Shown piece after piece: positions 5,241-11,479 of a DNA stretch of 11,479 nucleotides. Location of the stretch: the NCBI GenBank assembly GCA_045649645.1, contig JAZRQH010000178.1, positions 1 through 11,479 of the forward strand, in the 5' to 3' direction. The position numbers and the translations under genes were made by a program. Each line of letters begins with the position of its first letter. Within the stretch, counting starts at the first letter, position 1. The stretch comes from RGIG7300 sp045649645 (GTDB lineage: Bacteria > Bacillota > Clostridia > Oscillospirales > CAG-272). The notes below the pieces were generated by a model. The model worked only from the letters and a program-made list of their open reading frames with translations, did not search any database and was not told the origin of the DNA.

Positions 5241-6497
5241 ATGGACAGTGGCAGTATTACGCAGATCATTGTTTTAATCGTGCTTATCATCCTTTCGGGA
5301 TATTTTTCCGCTACCGAGACAGCCTTTTCGGCGCTTAACCGTATCCGTGTCAAGAATATGGCATCCGACGGTAACAAAAAGGCAGCATTGGTGCTTAAAT
5401 TATCAGAAAATTTCGATAAGATACTTTCCACCATACTTATCGGTAACAACATCGTAAACATCGCCGCAACCTCTATTGCGACCCTTCTGTTTATCGGATT
5501 TTTTGACGGCGATCAGACCCTTGGCACCACCGTATCCACCATCGTAGTTACCGTTGTTGTGCTTATATTCGGCGAGATAACTCCCAAGAGTCTGGCAAAG
5601 GAAAGACCCGAGAGCTTTGCTATGTTTTCGGCTCCCTTGCTCCGTCTGTTTATGCTGGTCCTTTACCCGCTCAACCTCATTTTCACAGGCTGGAAGATGC
5701 TTGTATCTCTGGTTATCAAGCCCTCCGAGGATAAGGGCGAGATAGAGGAGGAGCTTCTCACCATGGTTGAGGAAGCAGAGACCGAGGGCGATATGGAGGA
5801 GGAAGAGGTAGAGCTTATCCGTAACGCTATCGAGTTCAAGGATATTGAGGTTGGTGATATTCTCCAGCCCAGAGTAAACGTCGTAGCTGTAGACAGTGAG
5901 GATGACTGGAACGAGGTGGACAAGCTCTTCCGTGAAAGCGGCTACAGCCGTCTGCCCGTATACCGTGATACCATTGACGATATATTCGGCGTTGTTAATC
6001 AAAAGGACTTCTATATGGCGAAGAACAAGGATCTCCGCGCCATAACAAAGCCTATAGAATACGTTGTTCCCACCATGAAGATCTCCGAGCTTATGTTCAA
6101 GCTCCAGCATTCCAAGTCCCATATGGCGGCCGTTGTTGACGAGTACGGCGGAACTGCGGGTATCATTACCCTTGAGGACGTTATAGAGGAGCTGGTAGGA
6201 GAGATATGGGACGAGCACGACGAGATAGTCGAGAGCTTTGTCAAGATCTCGGATAACGAGTACCGCGTTGACTGCAGCGCATCCCTTGCAGATATGTTTG
6301 AGTTCCTTGATATCGAGTACGATCTTGATATCGCCACCGTCAGTGGTTGGGTCATAGAGGAGCTTAAGCAGCTTCCCAGACCGGGAGACACCTTTGAATA
6401 CGAAAATCTCAGCGTCAAGGTCACCAAGACCGACACACGCCACGTTCTTGAGATAGTCATTAAGGTCAATGAAATAAGCGAAAATGAAGAGGAGTAG
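5241..6497 (+). CDS. CNNM/CorC (HlyC) family membrane protein, putative Mg2+/divalent cation transporter
   Basis: 418 residues, normal for the family. Residues 1-about 165 form the CNNM (DUF21) membrane domain: hydrophobic segments near 7-24, 63-88, 95-112 and 130-158, with S-A-T-E-T-A-F-S-A-L-N at 23-33, G-N-N-I-V-N near 68 and G-E-I-T-P-K at 111-116. An acidic helix (165-195) leads to a CBS-domain pair (about 205-325, with D-E-Y-G-G-T-A-G at 300-307). A CorC_HlyC transporter-associated domain follows (about 335-412). Relatives export Mg2+ or regulate cation balance; the old haemolysin name is historical. The ribosome site AAGGAG (5220-5225) is 15 nt from ATG, unusually far, but no other in-frame start keeps the first membrane segment. 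Expression may be controlled by its structured leader. Confidence 0.93.
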   Translation: MDSGSITQIIVLIVLIILSGYFSATETAFSALNRIRVKNMASDGNKKAALVLKLSENFDKILSTILIGNNIVNIAATSIATLLFIGFFDGDQTLGTTVSTIVVTVVVLIFGEITPKSLAKERPESFAMFSAPLLRLFMLVLYPLNLIFTGWKMLVSLVIKPSEDKGEIEEELLTMVEEAETEGDMEEEEVELIRNAIEFKDIEVGDILQPRVNVVAVDSEDDWNEVDKLFRESGYSRLPVYRDTIDDIFGVVNQKDFYMAKNKDLRAITKPIEYVVPTMKISELMFKLQHSKSHMAAVVDEYGGTAGIITLEDVIEELVGEIWDEHDEIVESFVKISDNEYRVDCSASLADMFEFLDIEYDLDIATVSGWVIEELKQLPRPGDTFEYENLSVKVTKTDTRHVLEIVIKVNEISENEEE

Positions 6498-6515
6498 TGC
6501 TGCTACTCCTCTTTT
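6487..6515 (+). terminator. Terminator overlapping the CNNM stop codon
   Basis: An 11-bp perfect stem AAGAGGAGTAG (6487-6497) with CTACTCCTCTT (6503-6513), a 5-nt loop, and TTTT ending at 6515. The left arm encodes the last residues and contains the TAG stop itself. Confidence 0.85.
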
Positions 6516-6580
6516 GTCGCTTATGCACAAAAAGGAGTTAAATTCCTTTAAATCCTTTATTTTACATATGGCAAGTTTGC

Positions 6581-6609
6581 TTGACAGTAGAGTGTTTATA
6601 TGATATAAT
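6581..6609 (+). promoter_or_regulatory. Consensus extended -10 promoter of the glycan operon
   Basis: TTGACA (6581-6586), 17 nt, TATAAT (6604-6609), with TG at 6601-6602 making an extended -10. Both hexamers are perfect. Transcription would begin near 6616. A 7-bp hairpin, TAGGGGA/TTCCCTA (6637-6658, one G-T pair), lies in the leader before the GGAGG site. Confidence 0.92.
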
Positions 6610-6681
6610 ACATTAGATATATATAATATATTATAGTAGGGGAATTGCGGCTTCCCTATATTTGCGCGCTTGGAGGTAAAT

Positions 6682-7740
6682 ATGTCTAAGAAAAAGATAT
6701 GCTTGATGGGTCGTATATACAGGGAGGGTGCCTGTGACGGTCAGACCATCAAGACTCTTGAGATATACGATGAGCTGGTCAGACGCTACGGTAAAGATAA
6801 CGTCGGCTATCTCAACTATTACGGTATCAGAATATCCAAGCCCAAGTGCCTTGTATACCCCAAGCTTTTATTTGCTATATCCAAGGTCTTTATGACCAGC
6901 GAAAAGATAATCATCGCATCCAACGCCACCTCGCTTCCCAATCTTTTGAAGGCCTGCGTGATGCTGAATAAGATATTCAAGCGTGAGATGCACTTCGTTC
7001 TTGTGGGTGCCGCACTTGCCGAGGGAATAGACGAGCATCCCGAGTACAAGAATACCCTCAAGCACTTCAAAAGCATTTTCCTTGAGACCGATACGGCAAA
7101 GCGCGAGCTCGAGGCCAGAGGAGTTGAGAGGCTTCGTGTTATGCCTAACTTCAAGACCATCCGTCGCTATAGCCTTGAGGAGCAGCCTAAGGAATTTAAG
7201 GCTCCCTACAAGCTTATCTTTATGTCCCGTATCGTGGGACTCAAGGGCGTGACCGAAATGATACGCGAGCTTAAGCGTATAAACGCCAACGGCGTTAAGT
7301 ACACCCTTGATATGTACGGTATGGTGGACGAGGAATATGCCGAGGAGTTTGAAGAGATCAAAAAGGATCTTCCCGATTACATACAGTACAAGGGCGTAGC
7401 CGACGCCTGGAGGACCACCGAGATAATGCACGGCTATTTCCTCCACGTATTTCCCACCAAGTGTGCTACCGAGGGTCAGCCCGCATCCATAATCGACACC
7501 TTCTTTGCAGGAACTCCCGTGCTTTCGGGCAGATGGAACTCCTGTAGCGAGATGATAAAAGAAGGGGTCACAGGTGTTTCCTTTGAGCTCGGTAACTTCG
7601 ATGATTTCAGAGAAAAATTAGAATACTATTACGACCACCCCGAGGAGATAATGGCGCTGAGAGCAGGATGCGTTAAGGAAGCGGAGCTGTTCATCCCCGA
7701 GAATGCCATAAGCGGACTTATCAGCGAATTAGAGGATTGA
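6682..7740 (+). CDS. GT4-like glycosyltransferase 1
   Basis: 352 residues. It is a GT-B fold retaining glycosyltransferase that moves a sugar from a nucleotide donor onto a growing glycan or lipid-linked acceptor at the cytoplasmic membrane face. The N-terminal acceptor domain covers about 1-165. The C-terminal donor domain has S-R-I-V-G-L-K-G at 182-189 (Arg183 and Lys188 in the donor-phosphate position) and P-T-K-C-A-T-E-G-Q at 258-266. The usual E-X7-E pair is here Glu264 and Asp272, a conservative departure. The start is ATG 6682, with GGAGG (6672-6676) 5 nt upstream; an in-frame TTG at 6670 overlaps that ribosome site and is rejected. It is the first gene after the strong promoter. The sugar and linkage cannot be told from sequence. 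Confidence 0.87.
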   Translation: MSKKKICLMGRIYREGACDGQTIKTLEIYDELVRRYGKDNVGYLNYYGIRISKPKCLVYPKLLFAISKVFMTSEKIIIASNATSLPNLLKACVMLNKIFKREMHFVLVGAALAEGIDEHPEYKNTLKHFKSIFLETDTAKRELEARGVERLRVMPNFKTIRRYSLEEQPKEFKAPYKLIFMSRIVGLKGVTEMIRELKRINANGVKYTLDMYGMVDEEYAEEFEEIKKDLPDYIQYKGVADAWRTTEIMHGYFLHVFPTKCATEGQPASIIDTFFAGTPVLSGRWNSCSEMIKEGVTGVSFELGNFDDFREKLEYYYDHPEEIMALRAGCVKEAELFIPENAISGLISELED

Positions 7741-7741
7741 G

Positions 7742-8911
7742 ATGAAAAGAAATATAGCATTTATGACCTCTGATCTTAAGAGCGGAGGCAGCGAGAGAGT
7801 AGCATCCAGACTTACAAAGCTTTTTTCGGACAAATACAATATCTACTACATCGTTTACGATGACAGCGATATCAGCTACGAGATAGATGCCGAGCTTATC
7901 AACCTTAACGCTGTGGCATCGGATAACAAGATCAAAAAGGTCCTTAATCTTATCAAGCGTGCAAGGGGCATACGCAGGGTAGTCAGAGAGAAGAACATCG
8001 ACACACTCTTTGCCTTCACCTCTATCGCCAATCTTGCAATGCGTGTGGCAAAGCCCAAGTGCCGTATGGTCGGTGCCTGCAGAGGCTTTGAGGACTTAGA
8101 GCTCCATACAGCCTCCTATCACAAGGTTATCGCGGCAGGCGGTGAGATACTCTTCAACGCCCGCGAGATGGAGGAGTTTTATAAGACCAAGTATCCCGAG
8201 GACGCGGACAAGTGCCATACCATTGAAAATCTCGTGGACTGTGCCAAGATCGAGAATATGGCTAAGGAACCTCTCTCCGAGGAGGAGCAGAAATTCTATG
8301 ATACCCACAAGGTGGTGTCTACCGTCGGTATCCTCAGTCGTCACAAGGGACACTGGGACCTCTTTAAGAGCTTTGAGCTTTTAAAGGAAAAGGTACCGGA
8401 TGCAGGACTGGTGCTTGTGGGACACAGAGGACTCCTGGAAGCAGACCTTATAGATATGGCAAAGCGCAACAAGTATGCCGATGATATTCTTCTCACAGGC
8501 TACAGCGCCAACCCCTTCAAGTACGTTGCAAAGAGTGACGTGTACGCCATGTCCTCTATAAGCGAGGGATTCCCCAATGCTCTTATCGAGGCTATGACCT
8601 GTAAGACAGCGGTAGTCTCCACAGCCTGCGCTACAGGTCCTGCGGAGATACTTTATGATGAGTACCGTGTGACCCATCCCGAAAAGTGGGAAAAGGCGGA
8701 CAACGGCATCATCACTCCCACATTTGACGGCAAGCCTGATTTCGACTATAACAACAAGGCAAAGGTACATGAAGAGTTTGCAGACGCCCTTGCCGCAATG
8801 CTCACAGACGATGATATGAGAGCCATGTATGCCGAGCGTGGCTATAAGAGAGCATGGCAGAACGACGAAGCCGCAATAAGCGATCAATATTTCAGATTTC
8901 TTGAAATGTAA
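7742..8911 (+). CDS. GT4-like glycosyltransferase 2
   Basis: 389 residues, GT-B fold, similar in layout to GT4 enzymes of exopolysaccharide and N-glycan-type pathways (EpsD/PglH-like in pattern only). The N-terminal glycine loop is S-G-G-S-E-R at 14-19. The donor domain has G-I-L-S-R-H-K-G at 196-203 (Arg200 and Lys202) and a complete E-X7-E motif, Glu275 to Glu283, within S-E-G-F-P-N-A-L-I-E-A-M. No signal peptide, so it acts in the cytoplasm at the membrane. The ATG is one base after the previous stop, with AGAGGA (7731-7736) inside the upstream gene, so translation is probably coupled. The stop is followed by the second palindrome-array element rather than by the next gene. Confidence 0.9.
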   Translation: MKRNIAFMTSDLKSGGSERVASRLTKLFSDKYNIYYIVYDDSDISYEIDAELINLNAVASDNKIKKVLNLIKRARGIRRVVREKNIDTLFAFTSIANLAMRVAKPKCRMVGACRGFEDLELHTASYHKVIAAGGEILFNAREMEEFYKTKYPEDADKCHTIENLVDCAKIENMAKEPLSEEEQKFYDTHKVVSTVGILSRHKGHWDLFKSFELLKEKVPDAGLVLVGHRGLLEADLIDMAKRNKYADDILLTGYSANPFKYVAKSDVYAMSSISEGFPNALIEAMTCKTAVVSTACATGPAEILYDEYRVTHPEKWEKADNGIITPTFDGKPDFDYNNKAKVHEEFADALAAMLTDDDMRAMYAERGYKRAWQNDEAAISDQYFRFLEM

Positions 8912-8913
8912 TC

Positions 8914-8980
8914 AATGAAGATTTTTGCTATAGCAAAAATCCACATTTAATTACGCATTACGCATTACGAATTACGAATT
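8914..8980 (+). repeat. Composite element copy 2: palindrome plus heptamer array, inside the operon
   Basis: It starts AATG + 2 nt, then a 22-nt perfect palindrome (8920-8941; half-site GATTTTTGCTA followed by its exact complement). A 7-nt spacer CACATTT follows, then (A/C)ATTACG heptamers from 8949: AATTACG, CATTACG x2, AATTACG and a partial AATT ending at 8980. The order and the 6-nt and 7-nt spacings equal those of the copy at 2799-2880, but the palindrome sequence is different. The array ends 10 nt before the next start codon and fills almost the whole 79-nt gap between two co-directional genes. Confidence 0.75.
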
Positions 8981-8990
8981 GAGAAAGTAA

Positions 8991-10274
8991 ATGAAAAATA
9001 TTCTTATACTCAGTTACAACTTCGCTCCCCGTCAGACGGTGGGTGTTATAAGACCCACCAAGCTGGCTCAGGCTTTAGCCGAGGCAGGGAACAAGGTGGA
9101 CGTTGTGTGTGTCAAGCCCTTCGGTAAGCTGGATCACTCTTTTGATGCGGCGCTTGAAAAGCTTGATATCACCTATATCGACAAAATAATCGTAGAGGAA
9201 AAGGCAGCACCCAAGGCAGCCGGAACAGCACCCAAGGCGGCTCCTGCTCCAAAAAAGAAAAAGACAATTATACAAAAGGCAAAGACCGAAGCAAGAGAGA
9301 TACTCAAGATCACAAGATCTATCGGCTTTGCAAAGAGGTTTGAGAAGCTGGTAAAGGCAGATAAGGAGAAATATTCATCATACGATGCATGTATCTCCTC
9401 CTACGGACCCGTAGCATCTCATCTCTGCGGACTGGTGATGAAAAAGCATTGCCCCGACGTTAAGTGGATCGCCGATTTCCGCGATCCTATGGTGGTCAAC
9501 CTGACTACACCCCTTACCAAGGGCTACAGAGGACGTCTGCAGGACAAGGTATGCCGCAAGGCTGACAGACTTATCGCTGTTTCAAACGGCTATTCGGACC
9601 GTATCTTCGGCGAGAAGTACAAGGCTAAATCTTTGGTCGTTTATAACGGCTTTGACCGAAGCGACGTGGATATAGAGGGCATAGCGCCCGACGGCAAGTT
9701 CTCCTTTACCTACGTAGGTGCGCTCTATGCGGGCAAGAGGGATATCAGACCTCTCTTTGACGTATTAAAGGAGCTGTGTGACGAAGGAAGTATCCCGAAA
9801 GAGGATATCGTTATCAACTACGGAGGCAACAACCTCCATATACTTAAAGACCAGGCTGCACAGTTCGGACTTGAGGACCGTATCACCGATCACGGTATGC
9901 TCCCCAGAGCAAAGTCCCTTGAGCTTCAGGCATCCGCCAGACACCTTATCCACGCCACCTGGAACGAAAAGGGCGAGAACGGAGTTTTCCCCGGTAAGTT
10001 CCTTGAGTACATAATGATGGGACGCTCTGTCATATCCCTTGTGTCGGGTGACGAGCCTAACAGCGAGGTTACCGTGGTGGTGAACAGAGCAGGTATCGGC
10101 ATCACCTACGAAGAGGTGACAAAGGAAGCCGACCGTGCCGCTCTTAAGGAATATATCTTAAAGGACTATCAGAACTACAAGGCAGGTAAGGCGCCTGAGC
10201 TTAACATCAACACAGACGAGGTAAACAGATTTGACTTTGCCAATGTGGCTAAGCAGATAGAGGAATTGATTTGA
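8991..10274 (+). CDS. GT4-like glycosyltransferase 3 with Ala/Pro/Lys-rich insert
   Basis: 427 residues. The N-terminus (I-L-S-Y-N-F-A-P at 6-13, then G-V-I-R-P-T-K-L near 18-25) and A-D-F-R-D-P at 161-166 are typical of WbuB/FnlB-like GT4 enzymes of polysaccharide pathways. The donor domain has Y-V-G-A-L-Y-A-G-K-R at 241-250 and G-V-F-P-G-K-F-L-E-Y at 331-340. An Ala/Pro/Lys-rich low-complexity segment at about 71-91 (bases 9201-9263), with two copies of A-A-P-K-A/T-A-P-K-A-like units, interrupts the acceptor domain; it probably forms a flexible loop. The ATG has only a weak purine site (GAGAAAG at 8981-8987), directly after the heptamer array. Its last base overlaps the next start. Donor and acceptor sugars are unknown. 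Confidence 0.86.
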   Translation: MKNILILSYNFAPRQTVGVIRPTKLAQALAEAGNKVDVVCVKPFGKLDHSFDAALEKLDITYIDKIIVEEKAAPKAAGTAPKAAPAPKKKKTIIQKAKTEAREILKITRSIGFAKRFEKLVKADKEKYSSYDACISSYGPVASHLCGLVMKKHCPDVKWIADFRDPMVVNLTTPLTKGYRGRLQDKVCRKADRLIAVSNGYSDRIFGEKYKAKSLVVYNGFDRSDVDIEGIAPDGKFSFTYVGALYAGKRDIRPLFDVLKELCDEGSIPKEDIVINYGGNNLHILKDQAAQFGLEDRITDHGMLPRAKSLELQASARHLIHATWNEKGENGVFPGKFLEYIMMGRSVISLVSGDEPNSEVTVVVNRAGIGITYEEVTKEADRAALKEYILKDYQNYKAGKAPELNINTDEVNRFDFANVAKQIEELI

Positions 10275-11479
10275 TGGATAGATCAAAAAACAAACCGACA
10301 AATATAGGTGCAGATGCGGCTCTGCTGAGCTTCTCCAAGATAGCACAGTCAGGCATCGGCATGGTCATAACCATGCTGCTGACCCGTTTCTATTCACCTT
10401 CCGATCTCGGTACCTATCATCAGATACTTATGGTCATAAATCTTGTGACCTCGCTTCTGATGTTGGGTTTGCCCAAGAGTCTTAACTACTTTCTGGCAAG
10501 AGCAGACAGCGACGAGGAGCGAAAGAACTTCCTGTCCTTCTACTATACCCTTAACACTATACTCAGTGCTGTTGTAGGTATAGCTCTGGTGCTCAGCACC
10601 AATCTTATCGCAGGGATACTTCATAACCCCGCTATACGTTCTTTCGTATATTTTCTGGCATTATTCCCCTGGTCCAAGATAATCTGTGCCAGTATAGAGA
10701 ATCTGCTTATCGTCTATAAGAAGACCAGACACCTGGTGCTCTTCCGTGTACTTAACAGCGTATTTCTTCTCCTGTCGGTCATCATTGCCCAGTTCTCGGG
10801 CATGGACTTTGTGGGATATATGCTGCTGTACGTTATAGCAGAGAGCATCTTTGCTCTGGCGGTATATATCATTGCTGCCAAGCTCTGCGGCGGTCTTGTA
10901 CCCTATATGACCAAGAAGATGTTCGTGCGTGTTTTCGGATTTTCGATCCCCTTGGGATTGGCGTCTGTGGTGGGTACGCTTAACATTGAGCTTGACAAGT
11001 TCGTAATCAACGGATTTCTCGATACAGACCGCTTCGGTATCTATTCCACGGCTGCAAAGGAGCTGCCTATAGCAATCATAGCATCGGCGTTTACGGCGGT
11101 TCTGCTCCCCAGATTTGCCAAGCTCCTCAAGAAGGAGAAGACAGAAGAGGCTATTGCTCTGTGGGGAAATACCATCACGCTGACCTATATTATAATCTGC
11201 TTTATAGTAATAGGCTGTACCACCTTTGCTCCCGAGGCGATCATCGTACTCTATTCGGACAAATACCTTGACGGTACGGCGGTGTTCAGAATATATACGT
11301 TACTGTTACTGATGAGGGTAACCTATTACGGCATCATACTCAACTCCAAGGGCAAGACCAAGTTTATCTTCTGGTGCTCGCTTATATCCCTTGGACTGAA
11401 TGTGGTACTGAACTACAGCTTCTGCTTCCTCTTCCGTTTTAACGGGGAACTGCTGCTGGTGGCACCTGCTGTTGCCACG
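10274..11479 (+). CDS. Wzx-like oligosaccharide flippase, MOP/MATE superfamily (3'-partial)
   Basis: Open from ATG 10274 to the window edge: 402 codons without a stop, so roughly the last fifth is missing if it has the usual length near 480. It begins M-D-R-S-K-N-K-P and is strongly hydrophobic, with about ten membrane segments separated by short basic loops. The pattern S-K-I-A-Q-S-G-I-G then L-L-T-R-F-Y-S-P-S-D-L-G-T-Y near residues 21-48 is the classic N-terminus of polysaccharide flippases. L-D-K-F-V-I-N-G-F near 240-250 and the mid-protein F-G-I-Y-S-T-A-A-K-E-L-P also fit. It would move a lipid-linked oligosaccharide made by the upstream glycosyltransferases to the outer face. The ATG overlaps the preceding TGA by one base, with AGAGGA (10259-10264) 9 nt upstream, so translation is coupled. 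Confidence 0.92.
   Translation, partial: MDRSKNKPTNIGADAALLSFSKIAQSGIGMVITMLLTRFYSPSDLGTYHQILMVINLVTSLLMLGLPKSLNYFLARADSDEERKNFLSFYYTLNTILSAVVGIALVLSTNLIAGILHNPAIRSFVYFLALFPWSKIICASIENLLIVYKKTRHLVLFRVLNSVFLLLSVIIAQFSGMDFVGYMLLYVIAESIFALAVYIIAAKLCGGLVPYMTKKMFVRVFGFSIPLGLASVVGTLNIELDKFVINGFLDTDRFGIYSTAAKELPIAIIASAFTAVLLPRFAKLLKKEKTEEAIALWGNTITLTYIIICFIVIGCTTFAPEAIIVLYSDKYLDGTAVFRIYTLLLLMRVTYYGIILNSKGKTKFIFWCSLISLGLNVVLNYSFCFLFRFNGELLLVAPAVAT

Noticed and set aside
6600..6636. AT-rich stretch as a replication origin or transposon end
   Set aside because: It is explained by the promoter -10 region and the start of the leader; no DnaA-box cluster or terminal inverted repeats are seen.
6670..6681. 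TTG start giving four extra residues to the first glycosyltransferase
   Set aside because: The extension overlaps the GGAGG ribosome site that is properly spaced for ATG 6682.

Overview
The window looks like a chromosomal stretch from a gut-type Clostridia, most likely a Ruminococcus-like Oscillospiraceae. This is an inference from strong AGGAGG-type ribosome sites, consensus TTGACA-17-TATAAT promoters, a tRNA gene with encoded CCA, and the mix of proteins (InlB-repeat surface protein, CNNM/CorC transporter, DagK-like lipid kinase, GT4 glycosyltransferases plus Wzx). No 16S or other marker is present to prove it.

Layout. (1) Bases 1-2751 hold the 3' part of a very acidic, modular secreted repeat protein whose start lies upstream. 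Its three-module A-B-C cycle of about 353 residues ends in an InlB-type B repeat, and codon use is very biased. (2) A minus-strand lipoprotein gene (2918-3649) converges on it. The 166 bases between them hold two terminators and an unusual composite element: a perfect hairpin followed by a heptanucleotide array. (3) A divergently transcribed lipid-kinase gene (3781-4647) is followed by a region dominated by a minus-strand tRNA-Leu(CAG) at 4876-4962. The tRNA 3' end plus its terminator occurs twice, as 58/59-nt direct repeats flanking a 127-nt hairpin-rich insert. (4) Back-to-back consensus promoters drive the tRNA leftward and a CNNM/CorC-type membrane protein (5241-6497) rightward. The latter has a roughly 155-nt structured leader with a possible short leader peptide. 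(5) From 6581 onward a perfect extended -10 promoter starts a glycan-assembly operon: three GT4-type glycosyltransferases (6682-7740, 7742-8911, 8991-10274) and a Wzx-like flippase (10274 to beyond the window end). These genes are almost contiguous (1-nt gap, 79-nt gap, 1-nt overlap).

How the parts fit. The last four genes are the usual set for building a lipid-linked oligosaccharide on the inner face of the membrane and flipping it outward for an exopolysaccharide, capsule or cell-wall glycan. With the secreted repeat protein and the lipoprotein, the window is largely about the cell surface. The lipid kinase and CNNM transporter are housekeeping membrane functions.

The most unusual material is non-coding. 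A hairpin / 7-nt spacer / (A/C)ATTACG-array element occurs twice, 6.1 kb apart, with the same layout but different stem sequences; the second copy lies inside the glycan operon. The other is the duplicated tRNA-Leu 3' end with its structured insert. I found no CRISPR array, transposase or phage gene, and no clear defence system.
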